Origin: JAQVCM01 sp040403095
Lineage (GTDB): Bacteria > Bacteroidota > Bacteroidia > Flavobacteriales_D > Crocinitomicaceae
DNA length: 64,000 nt
NCBI GenBank assembly: GCA_040403095.1
Contig: JBBALI010000001.1
Location: 133,996-197,995 of the forward strand
Direction: 5' to 3'
The notes beneath the pieces are model-generated. The model was not told the origin of the DNA, did not search any database, and saw nothing but the letters and a program-made list of their open reading frames with translations. The position numbers and the translations under genes were made by a program. This document shows positions 48,154 to 57,840 of this stretch, in pieces; position 1 is the stretch's first letter, and every line of letters starts with the position of its first letter.

Positions 48154-50220
48154 CTATCTTATTTCCCCACCTGCACCAAAATTTTTCTCAGGAACCATGA
48201 AACTCAACTCTCCCTTTTCGTTTTCTGCCATCAAAATCATTCCTTGAGACTCAACTCCACGAATTTTACGGGGCTCAAGATTTAACAAAACTGAAACCGT
48301 TTTACCAACAATTTCATCTGGCGAATAATGATCTGCAATTCCAGAAACAATCGTTCTGATATCAATTCCCGTATCCACTTTTAACTTTAAAAGTTTGTCC
48401 GCTTTTGGCACTTTTTCAGCTTCTAAAATGGTACCTAAACGAATGTCCAATTTGGTGAAATCATCAAAACTGATATTTGGTTTCTGAAGTGCCAAAGGTT
48501 TTTCTTCCATCACAGGATTTTGTTGACTTACTTTTAAAAACTCAATTTCAGCCTCGACCAAACTATCCTCAATTTTTGGAAACAAAATTTCTGGTATTTG
48601 AACCAAATCTCCTGATTTTAAAATATTTGCCTTTCCTGTTCCGCTCCAAGTTGGTAAATCCAAGTTTAAGAAAGTTCTCAGTTTTTTAGCTGTTGACGGT
48701 AAAAATGGTTCTAACAAAAGAGAAAGATTTGCAGTAATTTGCAATGCAATGTGCATGATTGTTTCAACACGTTTTGGATCCACTTTCACCAATTTCCATG
48801 GTTCATTTTCAGCCAAATACTTGTTACCCAATCTTGCCAAATTCATCACTTCAGTTTGCGCATCACGCAATTTATAGGCGTAAATTAATTTTTCGATTTT
48901 TAAAGGAAATTGCTCTAAATCATTCAATACTTGCTGGTCAACCTCTGTTAATTCTCCTAATTCAGGAACTTTACCTTCATAATATTTTTGAGTCAACACC
49001 AACGCACGATTGACGAAATTCCCTAAAATATCAGCCAATTCACTATTTACTCTGGTTTGAAATTCTTTCCATGTAAATTCACTGTCCTTGCTTTCTGGTG
49101 CAATGGCTGTCAAAGTATATTTCAACTCATCCATTTTATCTGGATAACGTTCCAAATATTCGTGTAACCAAACCGCCCAATTTCGTGAAGTAGAAAATTT
49201 ATCTCCTTCTAAATTCAAGAATTCGTAAGCCGGTACATTGTTTGGCAAAATCAAGTCGCCGTGATCTTTTAGTAAAATCGGGAAAATAATGGCATGAAAA
49301 ACGATATTGTCTTTTCCAATAAAATGCACCAATTTAGTATCGCCTGTCCAATAATCTTTCCAGTCTTTATTGTTGTCAATTGCCCACTGTTTGGTCGCAG
49401 AAATATAACCTATGGGCGCATCTAGCCAAACATACAAAACTTTTCCATCGGCACCTTCTAATGGAACTTTAACTCCCCAATCCAAATCTCTTGTCATGGC
49501 ACGAGAATGTAAACCACTGTCAATCCAAGAAAGTGATTGACCAATTACTTGATTTCTCCAAGTTTTCGGGTCGTGTTGTTGTTTTCCATCAAGAATTCCT
49601 TCTTTGATCCAAGGTCTGAGCCATGATTCATGTCTATCCATCGGTAAAAACCAATGAGAAGTAGATTTCAAAATCGGCGTTTTTCCACTTAAAGTCGATT
49701 TTGGGTTGATTAATTCAGTTGGACTTAAATCTGTCCCACATTTCTCACATTGATCTCCATAAGCATTTGGATTTTGACACTTTGGACATTCTCCGGTAAT
49801 GTATCGATCAGCCAAAAACTGTTGAAATTCTTCGTCAAAATATTGTTCCGTTGTTTCTTCAACAAACTTATTGTTTTGATTCAGCTTCAAGAAAAAATCT
49901 TGCGCCGTTTGGTGGTGTAATTCAGAGGAAGTACGGTGAAAAATATCAAACGAAATATCAAATTTTTTGAAAGAATCACCAATGATTTTATTGTATTTGT
50001 CCACTATTTCTTGTGGCGTAATTCCTTCTTTTTTAGCGCGCAAAGTAATTGCCGCACCATGTTCATCACTTCCACAAATAAATGCTACATCATGACCGTT
50101 CATTCTCAAAAAACGCACAAAAATATCCGCAGGTAGGTAAACTCCGGCAACGTGACCGAGGTGTAAAGGACCATTTGCATAAGGCAACGCTGCTGTTACA
50201 GTATATCTTGATTTTGTCAT
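48154..50220 (-). CDS. metG: Methionyl-tRNA synthetase
   Basis: The 688-residue enzyme has TAALPYANGPLHLGHVAG with the HLGH signature, the zinc ligands CPKCQNPNAYGDQCEKC, and KFSTSRNWAVW in place of KMSKS (KFSTS). A C-terminal tRNA-binding domain (Trbp111/EMAP-like, residues ~580-688) carries LDIRLGTILEAEKVPKADKL. It charges tRNA-Met. The domain order and length match typical Bacteroidetes MetG. A TAnnTTTG box lies about 23 bases upstream. Confidence 0.97.
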   Translation of the reverse strand: MTKSRYTVTAALPYANGPLHLGHVAGVYLPADIFVRFLRMNGHDVAFICGSDEHGAAITLRAKKEGITPQEIVDKYNKIIGDSFKKFDISFDIFHRTSSELHHQTAQDFFLKLNQNNKFVEETTEQYFDEEFQQFLADRYITGECPKCQNPNAYGDQCEKCGTDLSPTELINPKSTLSGKTPILKSTSHWFLPMDRHESWLRPWIKEGILDGKQQHDPKTWRNQVIGQSLSWIDSGLHSRAMTRDLDWGVKVPLEGADGKVLYVWLDAPIGYISATKQWAIDNNKDWKDYWTGDTKLVHFIGKDNIVFHAIIFPILLKDHGDLILPNNVPAYEFLNLEGDKFSTSRNWAVWLHEYLERYPDKMDELKYTLTAIAPESKDSEFTWKEFQTRVNSELADILGNFVNRALVLTQKYYEGKVPELGELTEVDQQVLNDLEQFPLKIEKLIYAYKLRDAQTEVMNLARLGNKYLAENEPWKLVKVDPKRVETIMHIALQITANLSLLLEPFLPSTAKKLRTFLNLDLPTWSGTGKANILKSGDLVQIPEILFPKIEDSLVEAEIEFLKVSQQNPVMEEKPLALQKPNISFDDFTKLDIRLGTILEAEKVPKADKLLKLKVDTGIDIRTIVSGIADHYSPDEIVGKTVSVLLNLEPRKIRGVESQGMILMAENEKGELSFMVPEKNFGAGGEIR

Positions 50221-50242
50221 TTTATGAATTTCGAATGAAGGA

Positions 50243-50250
50243 CAAAGATA
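50243..50250 (-). promoter_or_regulatory. Possible -7 promoter box for metG
   Basis: The minus strand reads TATCTTTG, matching TAnnTTTG, 23 bases before the metG ATG. Confidence 0.4.
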
Positions 50251-50292
50251 ATGAAAACCTAAAGGATTAAAAATAGAGAATCGTTACAAAGC

Positions 50293-50325
50293 AAAAAAGA
50301 CCACTCCTTTTCAGGAATGATCTTT
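50293..50325 (-). terminator. Terminator of the outer-membrane protein gene at 50361
   Basis: On the minus strand AAAGATCATTCC pairs throughout (two G-U) with GGAGTGGTCTTT around a 6-base loop and is followed by T-rich sequence. Confidence 0.7.
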
Positions 50326-50360
50326 CGTTGATTTGTATTTTGTTGCTATGAAATACCGAT

Positions 50361-51206
50361 TTAGAAGTTATAGGTTAAACCAAAAGTAAGTGGATAAACC
50401 TCATCTGTTTTTTTAGTGTCAAACATTGGAAGCAAGCTGTAATTGGCAAAAACCCCCCAATCACTGTATCCCATTCTTACTGTTCCGTCAAGTTTGAAAG
50501 CATTTAAACCATAAGAACCTTTGATTTTTTCCTTAGCGTCAACACCTGATTGATCCAACTTTCTTTTGACGCTTGAAGCAATTCTAATTCCCCCGATAAC
50601 ACCTGCAGCAAAATAAAAAGACTTGTCTTCATCTGCATTGGTATTAAATTCTAGTAATAAGGGAACTTGAATGTAAGTCGCTCTCAATTTATTTTTGGAA
50701 TATTTATTAATTGTATCAGAATAAACCCATACTGAGTCTGCGTTTTCATTCAAGATATAGTTGTTTTTCAAACCTACTTGATTGAAATTAAATCCTATTC
50801 CAGTGGTAATTCCGATGTATTCTTTGTAGATATTGAATTTGTGATCCATCAAATTTAAGTTCCAATAAAAAGATTTTCCTGGATCGTTTTCCCATTGTGG
50901 ACTGTTTGGAAAATCAGATTTAAAATTTCCGTTGGTCAACATATTTACACCAAAATCAACCCCAGCCCAATGTCCATCATGAGATGATTTATGGCTTTTT
51001 TCATCTCCGTCTTCAACATCTATTGTATCTGTTGGTTCCGTTTCACCATCTACAACTACCGTTCCTTTTGGAGTTTTGATTATGAGAACTTGTGTTTCTC
51101 CCATATTGATACGTGTTGTATCTGGAACATTTTCTTTTTTCTCTTCTTGCGCTTGAACAGACATTAAACCCATTATTGCCAGTCCTGTGATAAGTAGTTT
51201 TTTCAT
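50361..51206 (-). CDS. PorT-like outer-membrane beta-barrel protein
   Basis: The 281-residue protein has a signal peptide (MKKLLITGLAIMGLMSVQAQ), an acidic, His-rich spacer (DVEDGDEKSHKSSHDGHW), then a barrel of about eight strands such as GVDFGVNMLTNGNF, YIGITTGIGFNFNQVGL and the last strand PLTFGLTYNF. This is the PorT/OmpW-size barrel type found widely in Bacteroidetes. The spacer may bind metal. It has its own terminator. The role is unknown. Confidence 0.8.
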   Translation of the reverse strand: MKKLLITGLAIMGLMSVQAQEEKKENVPDTTRINMGETQVLIIKTPKGTVVVDGETEPTDTIDVEDGDEKSHKSSHDGHWAGVDFGVNMLTNGNFKSDFPNSPQWENDPGKSFYWNLNLMDHKFNIYKEYIGITTGIGFNFNQVGLKNNYILNENADSVWVYSDTINKYSKNKLRATYIQVPLLLEFNTNADEDKSFYFAAGVIGGIRIASSVKRKLDQSGVDAKEKIKGSYGLNAFKLDGTVRMGYSDWGVFANYSLLPMFDTKKTDEVYPLTFGLTYNF

Positions 51207-51488
51207 TTTATATTTTTTTAAATTTTTAATAATCTATTTGAAAACCGGTATTCTTTTCTCATCTGATTTCTCGTTAGACCCAGAGGTCAAACAAAAGTTA
51301 CAGCAATGAAATGATTTTTTGAATATTATTTTTAAACCGCTATAAATCAAATGATTTTTTTATTTTTATTTGAACAAAAAAAATTTCTGTAAATGACAAA
51401 TGCTCTTTTTAGATCAAATTTTCAAAGAAACTTTTTAGGGATTTTGTGATTTAAGGATTATTGGCTAAATTGAGCACCTCTAAAGACT

Positions 51489-54173
51489 ATGAAAATGAAT
51501 AAATGCTTTAAAACTATTGCGGTATTCTTTGCTTTGTCATGTTTTACATGGACAAATGCCCAGATGAAATCAACCCCTTCCTATTGGGAAAAATCTAATG
51601 AACCAATTGTTCCAGCTATGGGTGCTAGAATAATTGAACCCAATATTTATTTGAATTTTCAATTAAATGTGGATGAATTAAGAAATAAGCTTCAAAATGC
51701 AAATTTAAAAACGGATTCAAATCCAACTGAAATATTAATCGCATTGCCTCATCCAGATGGACAATTTTATGAATATCAAGTGTTTTTGAACACAACAATG
51801 CACCCAGGTTTGCAAGCAAATTTTCCAGAAATCAGATCTTATGATGCTATGGCAACGAATCATTCTGGAAACACTGTAAAATTAGATATAACACCTCAAG
51901 GTTTTCATGCTATGATTTTGTCTCCAACAGAATCTACTATTTTTATTGACCCCTATTCTTTTGGAGGTGGTGATATTTCAAATTACATTGTTTATTACAA
52001 AAAGGATTTCAAAACAGATAAAATTTTTGATTGCTCCTTCGTTTCTGAAGAAAATTCAACAGGCGTTGGTCAAGAGGATATCACACCAAAGGCATTTGGA
52101 ACTTGTGAATTGAGAACTTATAGGCTAGCACTTTCTGCTACGGGAGAATATACTACTTTTCAAGGTGGAACTGTTGCTTTGGCGCAAGCTGCTCAAGTGA
52201 CAACAATGAATCGTGTTAATGGTGTTTATGAAAGAGATATGGCCATCACGATGGTTATTATTCCAAATAATGATTTATTGATTTATACAAATTCTGCAAC
52301 GGATCCTTTTACAAACGGGACACCAAACTCAATGATTACGCAAAACCAAACAGCAGTTAACAATGCGATTGGAAGTTCAAACTACGATATTGGCCACGTT
52401 TTTGGAACAAATAGTGGTGGTTTGGCTGGTTTAGGTGTTGTTTGCGGAACTCAAAAAGCACGCGGAGTTACTGGAAGTGGCGCACCAGTTGGTGATGCTT
52501 TCGATATAGATTATGTTGCGCACGAAATGGGGCATCAATTTTCAGGAAATCACTCTTTCAATAACTCTTGCAGTGGAAATCGAAATAACAATACAGCTGT
52601 TGAGCCAGGAAGTGGAACTACGATTATGGGTTATGCAGGAATTTGTGCGCCAGACATTCAATCAAATAGTGATGATCATTTTCATGGAAGAAATTTACAA
52701 GAAATTGGAGCTTTTATTACAGGATCATCGCACACTTGCCCAGTAAAAACTCCATTAAACAACACAGCACCAAATATTTCATCAACTGCCGGAACAGTTA
52801 CAATTCCTGCAAATACTCCTTTTGCATTAACAGCTATTGCAACTGATAATGATGGAAATACTTTGACTTATTGTTGGGAACAAATCAACAATGAAATATC
52901 AACACAAGCGCCTGTTGCCTCTTCAACTGGAGGGCCAAATTTTAGATCAATTACACCATCTACTAGTCCTACACGTTATTTTCCTACAATTGCAAGTCAA
53001 ATGTCAAATGGCCCTTTCACTTGGGAAGTTATTCCTTCCGTTTCAAGGACAATGAATTTCAGAGTCACAGTTAGAGACAATGCTGTTGGCGGTGGTTGCA
53101 ATGACCATGAAGATGTAACGGTTACTGCAACCTCTAATGCTGGACCTTTTATTGTAAATTATCCTAGTATAACAGGAATAACTTGGGCGGTTGGAGATAC
53201 AAAAACTGTTACTTGGAGTGTAGCAAATACTGATATTGCTCCAGTTGCATGTGCCAATGTAAACATCATGCTTTCAGTAGATGGCGGTGTCACTTTTACA
53301 ACGATTTTATCCAATACCCCAAATGACGGATCTCAAGACATTGTAGTTCCTAATTCTCCATCAACAACAGCTATCATCATGGTAATCTGTGAAAATGGAA
53401 CTTTCTTTGACATTTCTAATAATTTGTTTGAAATAACAGCTGGTGTGAGTTGTGATGGGCCAACATTGGCAACCATTGGTGGAAACACAACTATTTGTGC
53501 TGGTGGAACGGGTACACTTACAGTGACTGGAGGTTTGTTAAATGATGCGACAGATTGGCATTGGTATACTGGAAGTTGCGGTGGAACTGCCGTGGGAGTT
53601 GGTACTTCAATAAATATTTCAACGCCTGGAATTTATTATGTAAGAGGAGAAGGTGGATGTGTAACGCCAGGAAATTGTTCAACGGTCAATTTACAAACAC
53701 AAACGATTGTAAATACAGTGGTTGTTTCTGGTGTTCAAATGACCGCAAATCAATCAAGTGCATCTTATCAATGGATTGATTGCGCAAATGGAAACGCAAT
53801 TATAACTGGTCAAACAGGACAATCGTACACTGCAACGAATGATGGTCAATATGCAGTTATTATCACTAGAAACAGTTGTGTAGACACTTCAAACTGTATT
53901 ACAATAAACAGTGCCGGAATTGAAGATTTGAACCTTATAAATGTGCAATTATATCCAAATCCAGTTGCTTCAACGTTGACAGTAGATTTCGGTCAACCAA
54001 TTAACTTAGATGAAATTGAATTAACAGATGCATTAGGAAGAATCGTTCAGACTTTCAAAAACTTTAATGGAAATCAAATTCAAATTAATTTAGCAAACGA
54101 AAGTAACGGTGTTTATTTCTTGAATTTAAATCTCGCTCAAAACTCAAAAACACTTAGAATCATTAAACAATAA
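51489..54173 (+). CDS. Secreted reprolysin-like metallopeptidase with T9SS sorting domain
   Basis: The 894-residue protein has a signal peptide, a propeptide-like N-terminal region, and an M12B-type zinc peptidase with HEMGHQFSGNH (His345, Glu346, His349, His355) and a met-turn near MGYAG. Two to three Ig-like or fibronectin-like domains follow (from about residue 430). The C-terminus holds VQLYPNPVASTLTV and ends LRIIKQ, a T9SS type A sorting domain. It degrades protein outside the cell or at the surface. It is monocistronic with a 282-base upstream gap that shows no other gene and a clear terminator. Confidence 0.95.
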   Translation: MKMNKCFKTIAVFFALSCFTWTNAQMKSTPSYWEKSNEPIVPAMGARIIEPNIYLNFQLNVDELRNKLQNANLKTDSNPTEILIALPHPDGQFYEYQVFLNTTMHPGLQANFPEIRSYDAMATNHSGNTVKLDITPQGFHAMILSPTESTIFIDPYSFGGGDISNYIVYYKKDFKTDKIFDCSFVSEENSTGVGQEDITPKAFGTCELRTYRLALSATGEYTTFQGGTVALAQAAQVTTMNRVNGVYERDMAITMVIIPNNDLLIYTNSATDPFTNGTPNSMITQNQTAVNNAIGSSNYDIGHVFGTNSGGLAGLGVVCGTQKARGVTGSGAPVGDAFDIDYVAHEMGHQFSGNHSFNNSCSGNRNNNTAVEPGSGTTIMGYAGICAPDIQSNSDDHFHGRNLQEIGAFITGSSHTCPVKTPLNNTAPNISSTAGTVTIPANTPFALTAIATDNDGNTLTYCWEQINNEISTQAPVASSTGGPNFRSITPSTSPTRYFPTIASQMSNGPFTWEVIPSVSRTMNFRVTVRDNAVGGGCNDHEDVTVTATSNAGPFIVNYPSITGITWAVGDTKTVTWSVANTDIAPVACANVNIMLSVDGGVTFTTILSNTPNDGSQDIVVPNSPSTTAIIMVICENGTFFDISNNLFEITAGVSCDGPTLATIGGNTTICAGGTGTLTVTGGLLNDATDWHWYTGSCGGTAVGVGTSINISTPGIYYVRGEGGCVTPGNCSTVNLQTQTIVNTVVVSGVQMTANQSSASYQWIDCANGNAIITGQTGQSYTATNDGQYAVIITRNSCVDTSNCITINSAGIEDLNLINVQLYPNPVASTLTVDFGQPINLDEIELTDALGRIVQTFKNFNGNQIQINLANESNGVYFLNLNLAQNSKTLRIIKQ

Positions 54174-54190
54174 GTATTTTTACATTTGAT

Positions 54191-54226
54191 AAGGAAAGGA
54201 AGTATATCGCTTTCTTTCCTTTTTTA
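54191..54226 (+). terminator. Terminator of the metallopeptidase gene
   Basis: AAGGAAAGGAAG (54191-54202) pairs with CTTTCTTTCCTT (54210-54221, one G-U) around a 7-base loop, with a following T run. Confidence 0.8.
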
Positions 54227-54373
54227 TGACATTATGTTTAGAAAAATTCCTCTTTTTTGTTTTAAACTTATTCTCAATTTGAGTATTTCAATTCAGTTAT
54301 TGACGTCAAAAATTAATCAAGATCTTCCGCTTTTGAATAATTTTAATTTCAATATATTTTGATTTCAAATAAA

Positions 54374-54934
54374 ATGGAATCTCAAAATAACAATCAATTG
54401 GAAATACAGACATCCAAAGGAATCATTTATATTGAAAAGCTGGAAAATGAATACCTTGACAAGCCGCTTGTTTCTCAAAAAACCAATGAGTTACTTACTT
54501 TCAAACTGCAAGTAGGAGAAGTTAACATTGTGCATTTAGAAAATGGTCAACCATTGATTGAAAACATTCCGCAATTAAATATTTCTATTTCTCACTCTAA
54601 ACAATGGATAAGTATCTACATTTCTGAAGATTATGCTGTAGGAATAGACATTGAAGAAAGCAATGAAAAATTAAAATTCATTCACAATCAATTTATCAAC
54701 GAAAGGGAGAAAAACCTATTTGATACCAACAATTTAGAAAGTTTGCAGCTCATTTGGAGCGCCAAAGAAGCAATTTATAAATATTTTGCAGGAGAGTTTT
54801 CATTTTTAGAAAAACAAGTTTCCATAGAAAACATTGATTTTGACGAGCAGAAAATCAAAGCAAACACAATTTATGGTTGGTGTGAATGTTCATTTGAACA
54901 AATTTTAAAAGGTGTCTTTTTAGTTTGGATTTAG
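54374..54934 (+). CDS. 4'-phosphopantetheinyl transferase superfamily protein
   Basis: The 186-residue protein contains the family elements VGIDIEESNEKL with the metal-binding Asp/Glu, and LIWSAKEAIYKYFAG with the WSxKE(A/S)xxK motif. It transfers phosphopantetheine from CoA to a carrier protein. The start is taken at ATG 54374; the frame runs five codons further to a TTG. No carrier-protein or synthase gene is adjacent, so the partner is unknown. It lies 113 bases before the YitT gene. Confidence 0.9.
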   Translation: MESQNNNQLEIQTSKGIIYIEKLENEYLDKPLVSQKTNELLTFKLQVGEVNIVHLENGQPLIENIPQLNISISHSKQWISIYISEDYAVGIDIEESNEKLKFIHNQFINEREKNLFDTNNLESLQLIWSAKEAIYKYFAGEFSFLEKQVSIENIDFDEQKIKANTIYGWCECSFEQILKGVFLVWI

Positions 54935-55047
54935 AAAAAAGTTAAAAATTCATCAATTTCACTTGGATTAGTGTAATAAGACTTACCTTTAAAAGGTATG
55001 AAATTATTCTCATCATTTACAAATACTTATAAAGCTAAATTTACAAT

Positions 55048-56013
55048 ATGAGTGCATTTTGGAAAAAAATGATCCTTCAAGTATTCTTCAAAAAGGAGAT
55101 TAATCAAAAAGGATTTTCACCATACAAAGCCGCCAAAAAGTATCGTGAATTTACAATCATTGGAAAAAGAAATGCCAAAGATCTTGTTTTAATTACCGCT
55201 GGTATTTTTTCAGCTGCTTTTGGTTTCAAAGGATTTTTGTTAACCAATCATTTCATAGATGGTGGCGCTACCGGCATTTCATTGCTTGTTTCAGTGATGA
55301 CTAAAATTCCTTTGTATTGGCTTGTTTTAATTATAAATATTCCATTTATATTTCTTGCCTACAAAGTAATGGGAAAACGTTTTGCGTTCAAAACTGCCTT
55401 AGCGATTACTGGATTAGCAATTTGTTTGGCTACGTTACACTTTCCAAATGTGACAAATGACAATTTACTTGTCGCCATCTTTGGTGGGTTTTTTCTTGGT
55501 GCTGGAATAGGCTTGGCTGTCAGAGGCGGTGCTGTAATTGACGGAACTGAAGTTTTAGCGATTTTCTTAAGTAGAAAATTTGGCACCACTATCGGTGATA
55601 TCATCATTCTCATCAATGTGATTATTTTCTCTTCAGCAGCTTATTTATTAGGAATTGAAGTTGCTATGTATTCGATGATTACGTATTTAGCGGCATCTAA
55701 AACGTTGGATTTTTTGGTAGAAGGAATAGATGAATATATTGGTGTGACGATTGTTTCAACCCACAGTGAAAAAATCAGACAAATGATTATCAACACAATG
55801 GGAAGAGGCGTGACGGTTTATTCAGGCAAAACAGGATATGGAAAACGAGGAGAAACGAAAGACACTGAAATTATTTATACCGTCATTACTCGTTTGGAAC
55901 TGAATAAACTTAACACAGAAATCGAAAAAATAGAACCAACGGCTTTTGTTGTGATGCATCCGGTGAAAGACACCAAAGGAGGAATGATTAAGAAAAGAGC
56001 ACTAAAACACTGA
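55048..56013 (+). CDS. YitT-family membrane protein with DUF2179
   Basis: The 321-residue protein has a ~45-residue N-terminal hydrophilic part, then five to six membrane segments (residues ~46-205; e.g. LVLITAGIFSAAFGFKGFLL and NNLLVAIFGGFFLGAGIGLA-like helix), and a cytoplasmic DUF2179 domain (residues ~230-315; RGVTVYSGKTGYGKRGETKD). The layout is that of YitT/DUF161 proteins, whose substrate is unknown. It has a weak terminator region only. Confidence 0.9.
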   Translation: MSAFWKKMILQVFFKKEINQKGFSPYKAAKKYREFTIIGKRNAKDLVLITAGIFSAAFGFKGFLLTNHFIDGGATGISLLVSVMTKIPLYWLVLIINIPFIFLAYKVMGKRFAFKTALAITGLAICLATLHFPNVTNDNLLVAIFGGFFLGAGIGLAVRGGAVIDGTEVLAIFLSRKFGTTIGDIIILINVIIFSSAAYLLGIEVAMYSMITYLAASKTLDFLVEGIDEYIGVTIVSTHSEKIRQMIINTMGRGVTVYSGKTGYGKRGETKDTEIIYTVITRLELNKLNTEIEKIEPTAFVVMHPVKDTKGGMIKKRALKH

Positions 56014-56120
56014 CTTTTTGGTTTCTCCCAATATTCAAAAATTTATTTTTACAATATTTACCTAGGTAACAAAACAAATTGTAATTTGGTGTGTTTCTAA
56101 AGTAAAACAAAAAATATAGT

Positions 56121-56960
56121 ATGAAAAAAATTATCTTTTCGATTTTCATTGTTGGTATCTCTAGCAGTTTAAATGCGCAAAAAAGCTGTTGCGCAAGAAC
56201 AGAATCAACGGAAACATTTGCCATGTTGACACAAGATGAAAACTTTGTTGCCACGCATCTAGACCCAAAACCTTTCACATTAGAAAATCCAATTGGGAAA
56301 GAAATTTCATTCAAAACCAAAGATGGAATCAATGGTCATGCTTATGAAATCAAAGCAAAAGAAGCAACCAACAATTATGTTTTGGTAGTTCATGAATGGT
56401 GGGGCTTGAATGATTATATCAAACAAGAATCAGAAAAAATATATAAAACTTTGGGAAATGTGAATGTAATTGCCATTGATTTATACGACCAAAAAGTAGC
56501 AACAGTCAAAGATTCGGCGGCGAAATACATGCAATCTGTTCAAACTGTTAGAGCAGAAAATATTATTAACGGGGTGCTATCACATGTTGGTAAAAAAGCT
56601 AAAATCGCAACAATTGGTTGGTGTTTTGGTGGCGGTTGGAGCATGCAAACAAGTTTATTGGCTGGTAAAAAAAGCAAAGCTTGTGTAATGTACTACGGAA
56701 TGCCAGAAGAAAAAATTGAAAAGATTCAAACCTTAAATTCTCCTGTTCTTTTTGTTTGGCCAAAACAAGATCAATGGATCAATAAAGAAATGGTAGAAAG
56801 ATTTGAAAACAACATGAAAATAGCATACAAAACTTTAACTGTTGAAGCCTATGAAGCAGATCACGCATTTGCGAATCCAAGTAATCCAAAATACAGTAAA
56901 ACATTTGCTGATGATGCATTTAACAAGGCAATGGAATTTATCAAATTAAATTTTAAATAA
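56121..56960 (+). CDS. Exported dienelactone-hydrolase-family protein
   Basis: The 279-residue alpha/beta hydrolase has a signal peptide ending at LNAQKS with three Cys residues shortly after (KSCCARTE). Its catalytic elements are IGWCFGGGWSMQ (Cys nucleophile), WPKQDQW (Asp) and EADHAFANP (His), the Cys-Asp-His triad of dienelactone hydrolases. The upstream VVHEWWGLNDYI is also typical. A periplasmic place makes a classical aromatic-degradation role unlikely. It has its own terminator. Substrate unknown. Confidence 0.9.
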   Translation: MKKIIFSIFIVGISSSLNAQKSCCARTESTETFAMLTQDENFVATHLDPKPFTLENPIGKEISFKTKDGINGHAYEIKAKEATNNYVLVVHEWWGLNDYIKQESEKIYKTLGNVNVIAIDLYDQKVATVKDSAAKYMQSVQTVRAENIINGVLSHVGKKAKIATIGWCFGGGWSMQTSLLAGKKSKACVMYYGMPEEKIEKIQTLNSPVLFVWPKQDQWINKEMVERFENNMKIAYKTLTVEAYEADHAFANPSNPKYSKTFADDAFNKAMEFIKLNFK

Positions 56961-56987
56961 CACAAAATCTTTGTCTTGCAAATGATT

Positions 56988-57022
56988 AAAACGCTTTGAG
57001 AATTTTCTTGAAGCGTTTTTTT
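56988..57022 (+). terminator. Terminator of the dienelactone-hydrolase gene
   Basis: AAAACGCTT (56988-56996) pairs with AAGCGTTTT (57011-57019) and is followed by more T bases. Confidence 0.8.
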
Positions 57023-57121
57023 ATTATTAACCCTTTTAAAGATTTTAGCTTTTGACAATTTACGAAATTTTACTTACTGAGTAAAAAATCTATTTGCTTT
57101 ATTTTGAAAAAAATAAAAGCT

Positions 57122-57535
57122 ATGAAAAAATCTATTTTCTTTTTCTTGTTGTTTGTATTACCAATCACTTCTTGTGATAAAAACTACAGAGGAATAAACA
57201 AATTATCTGGCAACTGGTATTTAAAAAGTATTGACAGAAATGGTGTTTCTGAAGATATGAATATTTTAAAAATTAAACTCAAATCAACTTACGATGTTGG
57301 AGACAGTTGGTTTGGTTATTATTATGAAGAAAATATAGCGTCAAATGGTTCACCGACAGATGTAAAATATGATTTGCAAATTGAAATTAGTAACAAAGGA
57401 AAAACTGCTACTTTTTTCTATAATTACGGATCAATCAATGGTTGGACTGAAGTTTATGATATTTTAAAACTGAAAAAAAACACATTAGAACTAAAATCAG
57501 TTGGTGAAGAAAACTATTATGTTTTTGAACGGTAA
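57122..57535 (+). CDS. Small lipoprotein, lipocalin-like
   Basis: The 137-residue protein has a lipoprotein signal (LPITSCDKN, Cys about residue 18). It continues NKLSGNWYLKSIDRNG, the G-x-W start of lipocalin-like domains, with beta strands to the end. The start is ATG 57122; a TTG six codons upstream is possible. No specific family is recognised. It is flanked by the previous gene's terminator and a convergent T9SS gene. Confidence 0.7.
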   Translation: MKKSIFFFLLFVLPITSCDKNYRGINKLSGNWYLKSIDRNGVSEDMNILKIKLKSTYDVGDSWFGYYYEENIASNGSPTDVKYDLQIEISNKGKTATFFYNYGSINGWTEVYDILKLKKNTLELKSVGEENYYVFER

Positions 57536-57554
57536 AAACTATTTTAATTGAAAC

Positions 57555-57592
57555 ACAAAAAAAGGCTAATCAACTCAATGACCAGCCTTTCC
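57555..57592 (-). terminator. Terminator of the first large T9SS adhesin-like gene
   Basis: AAAGGCT/AGCCTTT stem (57561-57567 and 57584-57590) with extra inner G-U-containing pairs; the minus-strand product is followed by a T run. The same hairpin occurs after the paralogue. Confidence 0.8.
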
Positions 57593-57840
57593 TATTTTTA
57601 ACAATGAATTTTATTGTTTCGAAATCTTTCTTACAACTGTTTGATTTTCTGTACGCATATCAATCAAATAAATTCCATTTGGATAATTTGACAAATCAAT
57701 TTGAGATTGAAAATTTCCATTCGATGTTTGAACTAAATTTTTTGCCAAAATAACTTCTCCCAACAAATTCATTACTGTTATCTGAGAAGTTAAAGCATTT
57801 GAATTCATTTGAATATTAAAGAATCCTTTGCTTGGATTTG
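57555..57840. repeat. T9SS sorting-domain DNA cassette, copy A
   Basis: Covers the terminator and the last ~75 codons of the 57611 gene. It is repeated at 60338-60623 with about 15 base differences and one indel in ~285 bp by direct comparison (about 95% identical), higher than the rest of the two proteins. Confidence 0.88.

Noticed and set aside
54237..54365. 42-codon plus-strand ORF before the phosphopantetheinyl transferase gene
   Set aside because: Low-complexity hydrophobic translation (MFRKIPLFCFKLILNL...) without a ribosome-binding site; overlaps AT-rich leader sequence.
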